From the NCBI GenBank assembly GCA_030278955.1, contig JAOANR010000011.1, positions 29,578,403 to 29,642,402 on the forward strand: a stretch of DNA of 64,000 nt, read 5' to 3'. Shown piece by piece: positions 1 through 10,521 of the stretch (position 1 is its first letter; each line of letters begins with the position of its first letter). Source of the stretch: Hygrophila difformis. Lineage: Eukaryota > Streptophyta > Magnoliopsida > Lamiales > Acanthaceae. A model generated the notes under the pieces. That model did not search any database. It was not told the DNA's origin and worked only from the letters and a program-made list of their open reading frames with translations. The translations under genes were made by a program, and so were the position numbers.

Positions 1-1397
1 CTTTACCGAACCTCATACATTGACAGACTTGAACCTCGAACTTGTTGGCTATTTTTACCTTAGATTTAGGCCGAATTAGGAGTTTTGATAAACATAAAAA
101 TTGTAGATCTATGAGTCATGAAGAACCCTGTAAATCTCATAAATTTTTGTCGAGATTTGAACCTCCGAATTTGAACCGAACTAATCTGCGTTTTCTTCGA
201 ATTTATAAAAGCTGACAGAATTGGTTTTTGAAGTTGACCCAATTTTTCATAACTGATCCGATTGGATTTAGGCTTTGATTTCTAACAAAAGTTGTAGATA
301 ATTGTGTTAATATTGTGCCTGTAAAATTTCAGAGCTTTTGAGGTTCATTTGATATATCGAAAAACCGATTTTCCAAACTGTGACGAGTCTGAATCCGGAC
401 AGAATATGACTTTGCGAAAGATCTTTGAATTTGACTTGCTTCCTCACTTCTTTTTGAAAAACTTAAACCACGAAATTTGTTTGTTATGACGTTTTTGAGT
501 TACTGTTAATATTTCACATCAATCGCCCGAAGAATGGATTTTTAAGTAAGAAAGGCGTAGACTGCTACGAACACGTTTAATATGTTGGGCTAAATTGAGA
601 TTTCTGGAAAGAACATTGAAACTCTTTTCTAAATTAATAAAATGATATTTTTCATAATCCCGTGAACCTGGGTTGAGTGAAATCCACATATACACGGCCT
701 GCCCGAGTGGCAGTGAAATTGCTTGAAATGCGTGTCGAACGACAGTCGATACACATGGCCTGTCAAAGCGGCAGTCGATACACTGAGCTTGCCGAATGAC
801 AATCGATATACAAAGCATGCCAAATGGCAATCGATATACAAAGCTTGCCGAACGGCAATTGATATACAGTGCTTGCCAAATGGCAGTGAAATATATAAAC
901 TCGAGATATGAGATATATGAGAAACTAGTTGGACCTTGATTGGTAGTAACGGGAAGAAACTAAAAGACTTGAAGTAAATCCTTATTAAATTGTGTTTTTA
1001 AATTATGTATGTTATTTATTGACTTGCAAAGCTATATTTATGATCATTTAGAATCCATGTATTTAAATTATGCAAATTAATCTTTTTAGTTAGCCAAATT
1101 AAGCGGTATGTTGCATGAAATCTTGCTAGAGGTAATTCATGTTTTTTTTTAATTAATTAAAGGCTTTGAAACCCCATAATCATATGCTAGGGGTTAACTT
1201 ACTCAGTATGTTTATACTGACAAAACCGTTTTTCCCTTTTTCTTTTCAGAGTATGAGGCTTACACATGAGCATAGCATGCATTGGGATTTTGGGAACATT
1301 TACTCTCGTTTTTTTACATGACTTGCATAACGGGCCTGTTTAACCCATGTTTTGGTCATATTGGCCCTATTTATATTTCCGCTGCTATATATATATA
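1..1397 (+). mobile_element. LTR fragment (LTR E), 5' part cut by window edge
   Basis: Non-coding. It matches the downstream two thirds of the other long LTRs in the window: repeated 'gttgtagata... tctgtaaaattt' modules (about 100-310), a pyrimidine tract with acceptor-like TTTTCAG before AGTATG (about 1,230-1,255), and the 'acgggcctgtttaaccc' and 'tttccgctgc' blocks (1,328-1,385) seen near 7,770-7,860 and 39,210-39,300. The copy is diverged and is interrupted by the Helitron at 1,398. No gene is visible. Orientation is plus, by comparison with the LTR at 5,495-8,038. Confidence 0.7.
700..888 (+). repeat. Minisatellite of short palindromic units in LTR E
   Basis: About seven units with a period near 28-32 bp. 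Each carries a tiny inverted repeat of the form TGCC-nnnn-GGCA followed by 'atcgatatacaaag'. The arms vary together in at least one unit (TGTC-gaac-GACA instead of TGCC/GGCA). Other LTRs have a single TGCC/GGCA palindrome at the equivalent place (near 7,220, 38,655 and 48,995), so this copy is a local expansion. Confidence 0.7.
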
Positions 1398-1428
1398 CTA
1401 GTACACCCGCCCGCGCGATGCGCGTGGA
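1398..1428 (-). other. Helitron 3' terminus: hairpin plus CTAG
   Basis: Reading the minus strand, stem CGCGC, loop ATC and stem GCGCG are followed by GGCGGGTGTA and the terminal CTAG at 1,401-1,398. Hairpin position and CTRR end are the standard Helitron 3' signal. Confidence 0.8.
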
Positions 1429-2344
1429 TGTAAAAAAAATTCGATGGAATTAATATTATTATTAACTCCTACAATAAAGTTATAATTTATATCTTAATAC
1501 TATCAACGAAAAGTGTTATAATTTTGATATTTAATTGTGTAAACACAACATTATGCATGGATTTGTCATCGCGACGACTATTAATTCTAGAAAACAAAAA
1601 TTAAAATCGGAGCTCCTTATTACACACAACAAAGTTTAATAAAACTTTATTCATTATTTCAATTCTATCAAAATTAAAATGAAATATGCAACATTGGTCC
1701 TATAAGTAATGAAAATAGTATATATTGATCACTCAATCTTTAATATTAAACAATATTATATATATAAATTATGAATATGAAAATTTACATGAAAGTTTAC
1801 TCAAATAAATCAATTATCGAAGGAAAAAATTTATATTATATTTAATGTAAAAATAAATTATATTTGTAACTAATCAAATTGCTAATAAATGAAAAAAAAA
1901 TAGCATGAAACATTAAAATAATTGGTCTGTAATGTAAATTAAAAATTTGTTGATACATTAAAAGTAAAAAACATTAATAAGAACATAGTATATAATAAAA
2001 CAAATGTATTTAAATTTTTTGAAGAATTTCTCTGTATACAACATTCAATGTGAATTTATAAAATAGAAAATAAAGAATATTATTCTCCTCACTATTTCGA
2101 AGTTAAAAAGATGAAATAAATAAGCACAAAATTGTATGTTATTAAAAATAAAACTACTAAAAGATTATATTACATGAACTTCAATTTGTTATTCTTATTT
2201 TTTGAGCATTTACTGTAAAATATACATTATATGGAGGCCTAAATCTAAAAACCGGACCTTCGGCTACACTCCAACATGTTTGAAAATTTAAACAGTATTT
2301 TATTATCAGATGAGATCAAACTCATTCGTGGAATAAACACTCTT

Positions 2345-2820
2345 TGTCCACTGCTTTCTCGAGTCAATACTCACTTCGCAGGACACTTTTTTCCATTATT
2401 GTCGGAACCAATGTACTGTCACCCCCAGGACATTTTTTTTCCATTCTTGTCGAAACCAATGTAATGCAAGTCAATACTTCACTCTCCAAGACATTTTTTC
2501 ACACTATTGTCGGAACCAATGTACTGTCAGTCAATACTTCACCTCAGAACATTTATTATCATTCTTGTCTGAACCAATGAATTGTCAGTCAATACATCAC
2601 CCTCAAAGATATTTTTCACACTATTATTGGAACAAATGTACTGCGAGTCAACACTTCAACCCCAGGACACTATTTCTCATTCTTATCGGAACTAATGTAC
2701 TTTTAGTTAATAATACTTCACCCCAAGACATTTTTTTCCCAATTTCGTCGGAACCATGTACACTCAGTCAATACTTTACCCTCCAGGATATTTTTTTCCA
2801 ACTTTCATAGGAACCAATGT
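2345..2820 (+). repeat. About eight tandem copies of a 59-60 bp unit inside the Helitron
   Basis: The core 'gtcggaaccaatgtact' recurs near 2,401, 2,510, 2,569, 2,627, 2,687, 2,748 and 2,809, separated by 'gtcaatacttcacc... ggacatttttt'. Units differ by substitutions and small indels. Short ORFs crossing the array are by-products of the repeat. The last unit abuts the second Helitron-like terminus. Confidence 0.85.
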
Positions 2821-2846
2821 ACCCCCGTGCGATGCGAGTGGATGTA
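2818..2846 (-). other. Second, degenerate Helitron-like 3' terminus
   Basis: Minus-strand 'ccactcgcatcgcacgggggtaca' is a mutated version of the true hairpin end at 1,398-1,428, and both continue into 'acatcca... ttta'. The next inward sequence (2,855-3,000) resembles 2,041-2,200, so the Helitron's 3' portion is partly duplicated. It lacks CTAG. Confidence 0.6.
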
Positions 2847-4583
2847 AAGTTTTAATAAAATATATAAAATAGAAAAAATAGTACTATTCTCCTCACTATT
2901 TTAAAGTTAAAAATAATTTAAAAGATAATCACAAATTTGTACGTTATAAAAAATAAAACCATTAAAGATTATATTACATAAACTTCAATTTCTTATTCTT
3001 ATTAAGATGATAGCAAGTCGAACACCACCCAATATCTCATTGTAATATCAATGAGAAAAAGAAATGTCCATGTTAGTGACGATTTTTAATTAATACAACT
3101 ATCATACAAAAAATAGAAGTGTATATATATAATAGAAATAAATACATTTATACAAAAAAAAAACAAATATCATACAAAACGTATACGGAGTAGACTTTAA
3201 TTTTAATTAAGATACTTCGAAGACAACAAAATCAGCATATCTATATTATTTTCAAAACAAACAACTCGGCATCCACATTGATACAACTATCAAAAAATTG
3301 AATCATCATTACTTAATTATCCACGGGAACTAGTATAAAATAGTAATATTTTTATTACCTCAATATATCTTTTTTGATACCTATAAATTATTTAACTAAC
3401 AAAAGAATATACATAATCTAAATAATAGTCTTTGATGAACATAGTAAATATTAGTATTACCTCAACACAACGAATTATTTTATTACCTCAACATAATCCA
3501 TTTTATTTATTTTAATTTATTAGTAATATCTATTAATAGTATATAGTATTTCATATTTAAATGCACGTACAGTGTTTAACACACACATATTTTAATAACT
3601 TTTCAATTACTCTATATTTTAATATAAGAATTTTTAAAAGAAAAATTAAATTTAAAATAGAAAGCTAATAATAAATTTATAATCTAAGTATTTATGTAGA
3701 AATATTTTATTATTAATTGAAAGTTTTGTGCAAGTTCCATGATAGTAGTATAATTTTGTTGGAAAATGTATTACTTAAAAATATCAAATATTTCTTATGT
3801 GATTCCAATTAAGGTCTATTATGACTGTATTGGGAATATAATACATTTATTATACTTTTTCTGGGAAATGTATAAATTGAAAGTATTGTTGACTATTATC
3901 CCAATGTTTAATAAGAAATGTAATATCATTAAATTGAAAATTACTTAAATTTAAATAAATAGTTCTATGTCTTTTTAAATTTTAATATTTTATAAATTAG
4001 AAAAACAATAAATATTTTTCTATGTAATATATTGATACGAATTTGAATATATTAAAAATTTGTGATCAAATGTTACAATCACATACAAACATATTAAATG
4101 CCATCGGTCAATTTTATTGGATTATGTACTTTTAATAATTATACTTTAATAAAATATAGCTTAATATCATTAATTCAAAAAATTTACATATATCATTCTC
4201 CTAATAATATTATTTTTAAATACTTATATTACTTAGGCATGCTTTAATTTTTTTAATCAATACCAATGTGAATATTTGAACCGTCCATATATGTAAATTA
4301 AATTTTAATATATTATTTCTTATTAGCTTTTCTTATTTTGTTCATAAATACAAATGTAGATGATTAAATAATATCCATACGAATATATCAGTTGCATACA
4401 CATTGATAATACAAACCATAATCAATGTACTTAATAATCAAATAATAATGACAAATCTCAAATATTTACTGCAGTTTTAGCATCTTGAAAATCACAATTA
4501 GTACAACTCATACGCTAGTATTTACAATTATCATCACCAAAACACACACCAACAACTCACATCTCGTCTAACTGTTCTTGATT

Positions 4584-4718
4584 TTAACTGAAACAATAAT
4601 GGCCACTTCCTATCTCTGTACTCTGCATATTAGTGGATTCATCTCTGATGGGCCTCTTTCCTTTAAAATTAGCGTGCCTCTGCTTCTGAAGATCCGTAGC
4701 CAATTCTTTCGCCCTCAT
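4584..4718 (-). CDS. Possible small ORF near the Helitron 5' end (44 aa, unrecognised)
   Basis: An ATG at 4,718 opens 44 codons of basic, polar sequence (MRAKELATDLQKQR at the start) ending at TAA. It lies downstream, in Helitron orientation, of a TATA-like stretch (minus strand, about 5,153-5,164) and a pyrimidine-rich leader. Base composition is less AT-rich than its surroundings. It could be a captured exon or chance. I do not recognise it. Confidence 0.25.
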   Translation of the reverse strand: MRAKELATDLQKQRHANFKGKRPIRDESTNMQSTEIGSGHYCFS

Positions 4719-5416
4719 CGTTTTAACCTATCATTAGAAGTAGAAATGAAACATAAAAAAAAAAAAAATCAAAATTAGCTAAATTCACCTTCATAGCAGA
4801 CACTTGCGGAAATTGCACTGCAAAACCGAGGGGAAAAAAAAAACCAAATTCAAAACTAAATGATTAACCATCAAGAGTACCCAATAAAATATACATAAAG
4901 AAAAAAAAGGCTAAACAACTAACGTATCAATAGAACTTGAAACTTAAAAATAAAATACTATTAATTACCTCAAGCGGCTGATTTTCAATCATACCTGTAA
5001 AAGGAGATCATAACAATGAAGTATATAATAATGTAAACGGAGGGAATAAAAAACGTGGAAAGCAAAAAATTAGAAAGAAAACCCACAGACAATCACCGAA
5101 GGGTTTTGGGTGGGAGAGAAATGGAGAATGGAGGAATTGGAATAGATAGGTGCTTATATATACTTAAACAACAATGAAGGAAGTGGAAAGGTACCGAGTA
5201 AAAAACATTAATAATGCATGCAAAATAATCAATGCATGGAAAATGAAAAAGTGAGCTCGTTTAAAAAAATTTCAGATTGTTTTTTAATGTAATGGCATTT
5301 TTGTAATATTTTTAATGTGTGCGAGAGAGTGAAATAATTGTTGAATTGTGAGAGAATGAGTAGTAGGAGGGAAACTATGTGTGGATTTCACTATGTTGTT
5401 ATTATATATATAATGA

Positions 5417-5494
5417 TATAGTTAAATATTACATTCCGATGCAACTTAGTAAATATTATGTTAAGAATTTTTCTATATATTTGTAAATGGGCTG
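5417..5494 (+). mobile_element. Continuation of LTR E after the Helitron
   Basis: 'tagttaaatattacattccgatgc ... tttgtaaatgggctg' continues the LTR sequence interrupted at 1,397 and is cut at 5,495 by the LTR of element C. Confidence 0.65.
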
Positions 5495-5880
5495 TGTAAT
5501 ACCCGAGAAATTTATAACATAAATAAATACATAAATACAATAAATAAATAAATACAATGAATAAATACAACAAATAAATAAATAAATATAATAAGTAAAT
5601 ACATTAAATAAATAAATATAGACGAAATGAGAAATGGATTTAATTAAAGAGATTAAACAACAGGAATTAAATAAAGTTAAAAAGTCGTTACACGTGTGTC
5701 AGATATTAATGAACTCGAGAATTCGAGCCAAAACGTAAATTTAGATCCGAAAGAAATGACGACACGAAATAGGAACCCGAAGAGAGCCCGGAAATCGGAA
5801 TCCGGGAGCATAGGAGGATAGAAACCCGAAAGAGAGGAGGAAAAGCACGACGGATCGCACGTCCCGCCCGGACCGGAGTC

Positions 5881-6030
5881 CAGGCGTGTCTGGCGCGCTG
5901 GCCGCGCGCTAAAGGGGCGAAAGGCGCGCCAACCCCGCGCCAACCCCGAACGCGGATTTTTCGACTTCGGTTGAACGTCTTTCGGCTCAAGACTCTTAGA
6001 GGCAGACTTGGATGTCCCCCTCTATAAATA
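5881..6030 (+). promoter_or_regulatory. LTR promoter: GC-rich module plus TATA box
   Basis: A strongly GC-rich block with gcgcgc / ggccgcgcgc motifs (5,881-5,948) precedes a TATA box TATAAATA at 6,023-6,030. The same arrangement occurs in element A (TATA at 37,455-37,462 and 45,875-45,882). Flanking DNA is AT-rich, so the module stands out. Promoter function is inferred. Confidence 0.65.
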
Positions 6031-6169
6031 ACCCTCTTGACTGACCCGAAACCCTTTTCAAAAACCCTACAATACTCTCTATACACAAAGTCGTAATCCC
6101 GGAGTCTACGAAGGCATCAAAAACCAAGGCAGCAGTTTTGGACGAAAATCATAGGATCTCCGACGTGTG

Positions 6170-7683
6170 GTAAGTTCTAGTCCATCAGATTCTTTTTTTC
6201 GTTTCAATCCGAAAACGGATTCTAACCCCGTCTCTTTCCTTTCTACACCTCTAATTGGATCTAGAACGTAGAATCCGACGAACGGAGAGGATAAACGGCG
6301 GACTGGAAGCCACGCCTTCGAAATAGACGACCCCGGACGACGATTAATCTGTAAGTTAGCCTTACATGGTTTTGGGATGAATTAAAACGTTCGAAACTAA
6401 AAGATTAAACAAGAAACCGAATTCTGCCAACATGGTGTTTTCTACCGGCGCTACAATTTTGTTTAATTTTTCCGAACCTTAAAACGACTTCAAACGGAAA
6501 CACTTAAAACACGAAAAACGTTCCTAAGGCTTAGATCTATCTACTGTAAAATTTTCAGAATTTTTAGAGATGTTTTGATATCTGAAATCCACTCGAAACC
6601 GGACTGCTTAAAATTGAATCTTGAATTTCTTTACAGAATTTAGATCTGATCTTGATCGCGTTTTTTACATTAGTTCTAAACTGAATTAGATCTTTTGCCA
6701 AACATGAAAGTTGTAGATAAACGTCTTAAGATGGTCTCTGTAAAATTTCATCAAATTTGGAGTTGAATTGCTATGGTAGATTTCAATATCTTTAAACTGT
6801 GGTCTGCGAAATTCGGACAGATTTGTGTTTCTGCGAAAATTGACGTTTTTGACATGTTTTGGTATCTCGGATTGAAAAAGTTAAAACACGAAAGTTGTTC
6901 ATCTCGAACTTTCTGAGTCATTAGTGAAATTTCGGAATTTTTGGAATTAAACCTGATTTTTGACGAATTTTAGAGTAAACAGTGGTTTACCGGAAGGCAA
7001 CTTGAAATCTTGTTGAAACATGAAGTTAGCCTTTAGGGTTGAAACAAGTCGAAATATGTTTTTGATATAAATTAAATTGAAATCAGATTTTTGAAATTAA
7101 ATCCCCTTACAAACTTGATAAATTAAAATTAGGGGTGAGTGATCTGCAGGGTGCCCCCTAACGATTCACTTCGTGCCTTTTATGGACGATGGTAACCCCG
7201 CGCGAAATTGAGATATGATATTGCCAAACCGGCATGAGATATAGAGCCTACACTCTCGAGAATATCCACATGGGTTTCCCGAGGCTCCGGAGTGGTACTG
7301 GGTATGGTTGATACGGTTGCGGCCACCGGGCTACCGGCTAAACTTGTCGAGATTGCGATCCAATCGTGAAATACTTGAAATACTAAATCTGGGATGTAAG
7401 GGGGAATTAAATTAAATTAAATTATATGTTGTTGTCCAATTAAATTATATAAGTGCTTTATTTAAATTCATTATGGTCGTTAATTTAAATTATGTGAAAT
7501 GAATGTCATGAATTTAAATTGTGTCAATTGGATGGCTAGTTGAATTAAATTTGGATTATTTATGCTACTATCATGTTTTTAATTAAATATTAAATTAATG
7601 GCTTTAAAACCCCACGATCATGCATGCGTTAACTTACTCAGCAAGTTGTGCTGATCAAACCATTTTTATTTTTTTTCTTACAG
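6170..7683 (+). other. Predicted leader intron inside the LTR
   Basis: Donor GTGTG|GTAAGT at 6,170 and acceptor TTTTTTTCTTACAG at 7,683 lie downstream of the TATA box, defining an intron of about 1.5 kb. Element A has the same sites (37,605 to 39,122). The LTRs of element B and the solo LTR have TTG|GTAAGT and TTTTCTTTTACAG at matching positions on the minus strand. A second GTAAGT (about 6,351) offers an alternative donor. Confidence 0.5.
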
Positions 7684-8041
7684 AGTATGTGGAATGAACA
7701 TGTGTGAGCACGATCATGTATGGGAATTTTGGAAACATTATTTTGTTTAAATTTTTGCATTAGACTAGATTATGAACGGGCCTGTTTAACCCGTGTTTTG
7801 GCCATGTCGGCCCCATTTACATTTTCCGCTGCAATACAATACTTAAATATTATTTCCGCTGCGCTATGATATTATTATTTTCGAATTATATTGTATGGGC
7901 TGTTTTGAATGCTTTAGATGTTTTAAATACTGAAATACCTAGCCTTGCATCTCTTTAGTAAGCCGGAGAAACCGTGTCTTACTAGGGAGATGTGGCGGTA
8001 ACACCCCGACCTGGGTGACCAAAAACCGGGGTGTTACAAGT

Positions 8042-8055
8042 TGGTATCAGAGCCC
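8042..8055 (+). promoter_or_regulatory. Primer binding site of element C (tRNA-iMet type)
   Basis: TGGTATCAGAGCCC begins three bases after the LTR end. It is the classical plant initiator tRNA-Met complementary sequence. Confidence 0.9.
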
Positions 8056-8364
8056 GGCTATTTTTAAACTACTAGTTTTAAACCATTACTATTTTTTTTA
8101 AAAAAAAACTATTATTTTTAAACTATTATTACTTTTAAATTATCACTATTATTAGTATCAAGTGTACACTAGCATTTTGACAATTATTTTAAATTTTTAA
8201 AGAATTATTTCCATGAAATGAATTTTTATTTTTTTAAAAAACCCATGGAAATTAGAAAAAATTATGTATATATACTCAGTGTATTAAATTATTTTTGGGG
8301 TGAATCATCATTTGCATGTGCATATTGCATTTCCCTTGTTTAGAGAATATAGAATCTTGGCGAA

Positions 8365-10455
8365 TTTTTTTTTTTTGAGGAGAAGATTTGTATTTCATAT
8401 AGAACTTTGGAGCAAACGTACAAGGACACTATCAACCTACAGCTGGCCTCCACCATCGACAACAAACTCACACGATACCTCATCAGGCCTGGCACCAAAT
8501 CCAAAAATCATAGCCAGCCTGTGTATATGAACTAAAAGCTAAAGACAACACATACAGACACAGAAAGCGAAGATGCAGAATCCAGAATACAATCAACCAA
8601 TACCACAACCGAAGTCAGCTGGATACAATGATGTACTGAATCCTCCCTTAGAGTAGCCATTAGCAGCATAGATTTTCAGTATAGGCACAACCTCTCAAGA
8701 GCAGTAGCATAGATTTTCAGCTTTCAACCTTGTCTACTAACTCTCCAGTATGCAGGATACTTCAATGCTCAGTGATCCTTGAAAAAATCTACAGCATTCC
8801 GACCATACCGAGATAATGTGCATGCATACATTCTCAATTTGAAAAGGCGATTAAACTCTCAAGTATCAAATTGACAATCCCAAAAGCTTGCTTTCGAAAA
8901 CACATATCCCCTGCTTAAAATAGTCAATACCAGTGCCTGGGACCAAAAGGCAAAATGTAGGAAAAAAGAAGATCAAGGCTCAAGGAAAGAAGAGGTTAAA
9001 AAGACTGAAATGGGGGTAGGGACCATCTATGGAAAATCACAATTGTATTCAAACGCTGGAAGCATATAAGAGCTCTGTACATAGATCCATACCATTCTAC
9101 AAAACTGGGTGGACAAAAATCGAATTTAATCCCAAGATTCACAATGCTTACTCTCAACATGTTGCCCTTTTGGTCGACCCCTTTACAATACAACTTTCAA
9201 AAGTTACACTTCCTTATGAATCATCGATATTTCATACATCTATTTTTTATTTTTCTTTTTTTTCTTCTTTCTTTTTTTTTTTTTTTCTTCTATCTCTTTT
9301 ATCTTTTAAAAAACCTTAATTCAGACACCAACTTCTTGCAAAAACACCAATCTAAATCACCAATCCTAAAAACCACCCAGTCTCAAGCTGAAGACATCCC
9401 ACCCTCCCACTTAAAACAACATACCATGCCCCTGGAGTTGCATAACCTCAATTCAGCGTACAATTTTTTTTTTTTTTTTTTTTTTGACAATACCAAATGC
9501 TCCCCAGAATAGACTTATAAGGCTCAGGCAAAAAGGCAGATGGAAACAAGGACCGAGATGTGAATATAAGGTACTATGGGACAGCAATATACATTATCAG
9601 GGACAAAGGCAGTAAAGATTTAGGAGGGATAATATAGAAGGGATGGTTTAGAAAGAATGAGGGCAAGGACAAGACAAAAAAGAATTGGCCAAAGGAAAAT
9701 CAGAATGGTTTTCAATTGCCCTTATCATTCCCAAGACACTGAATTGAATCCAAGCAAGCTCAATGTGTTAGATTAGCAATTTCTAGAAAGTCGGATTGAA
9801 ACACCACAAAAGCGCAAAATCAAAAGTGGTCATGCTCAGCTCTCACCGTATTCAAATAGCAGTTGGCTTAGAACATTTAATGCAAGATTCGTCAGTCCTT
9901 CCTGGTGGTTGATCGCCAGTCTCATGTCTTGGCCACGAGGTTACAATGCTTTATGACTTCGCCTTCACCGTTCACATATTAAGCCACACCATCATCCTTT
10001 TCAGCCGAAGTAGCAACCTCCTAAAACAGCATTAGCAACCTCCGAAAGTAGACGACTTTGTACCGTATATTTTCAGCGGCATCCCATTACAACAACAGCA
10101 ACACCAACTATCCATATTTGGTATTTCATCGAACAGCAGATATCAGCAGCATCCTCGACCCCTCCCAATACCCCCAATCCAACATCAGCACCTCTCCTCT
10201 CCTTGAGTAGACTTCCATGACACCAATCAGCGCATTATGGCATTTTCACCTGCAATACACACAATGATTAAAAAGCAAAAATCGGACTATATCAATATTT
10301 GTACCTCCTTCGACTCATCCCAAACAGTACATCCGCCTCCTTCCAGACTTCTATATCCTTGAAGCATATATAACACTCATCCATATTGCCATAACCAAAC
10401 ATGTCATTCCTCTTCACCATCAGAACATCTCTTTTGTTTATTTTTTTTTTTTGGA
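8365..10455 (-). other. LINE 3' tail with several internal A-tracts
   Basis: There is no convincing gene between the RNase H stop (10,522) and the terminal poly(A) (T-run at 8,365-8,376). Three further long T-runs on the plus strand lie near 9,275-9,290, 9,463-9,485 and 10,440-10,453. The one at 10,440 is only about 65 bp after the RNase H stop and looks like a genuine LINE end. The remaining 2.1 kb is either a long 3'UTR or transduced DNA. Part (about 8,907-8,950) resembles 49,693-49,740 in another insertion. Confidence 0.6.
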
Positions 10456-10521
10456 GAGTATATAGTATTATTGTGTGCCTGTCAAGAGTTACAACTCTCT
10501 CTCACGTCAATATTCACGATA

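Larger units (their letters stand above)
1398..5416 (-). mobile_element. Non-autonomous Helitron
   Basis: On the minus strand the element starts TCATTATATATATAATAAC (5,416) and ends in a GC-rich hairpin, 10 nt and CTAG (1,398). It lies between A and T, as Helitrons do. The host confirms the borders: the LTR left of 1,398 ('ccgctgctatata') continues right of 5,416 ('tatagttaaatattacattccgatgc'), matching uninterrupted LTR sequence near 7,830-7,860. No Rep/helicase (RepHel) or RPA-like ORF was found, so the 4,019-bp copy is non-autonomous. The interior is very AT-rich and holds a 60-bp tandem repeat and a second terminus-like sequence. The longest ORFs are short and not family-like. Confidence 0.8.
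5495..8038 (+). mobile_element. 5' LTR of element C (2,544 bp)
   Basis: Starts TGTAATACCCGAG and ends CCGGGGTGTTACA, directly followed by the PBS. It is very similar throughout to the two LTRs of element A. It contains the GC-rich upstream module, TATA box, leader splice signals and the 'ttgccaaaccggca' palindrome. Confidence 0.9.

Noticed and set aside
2276..2810. Three overlapping ORFs with repeated 'VGTNVLS' peptides
   Set aside because: Produced by the 60-bp tandem repeat in the Helitron; no start context or family.
5677..6086. GC-rich overlapping ORFs (about 88-126 codons) on the minus strand
   Set aside because: They cover the LTR promoter module; similar ORFs recur at every LTR copy and lack any family signature.
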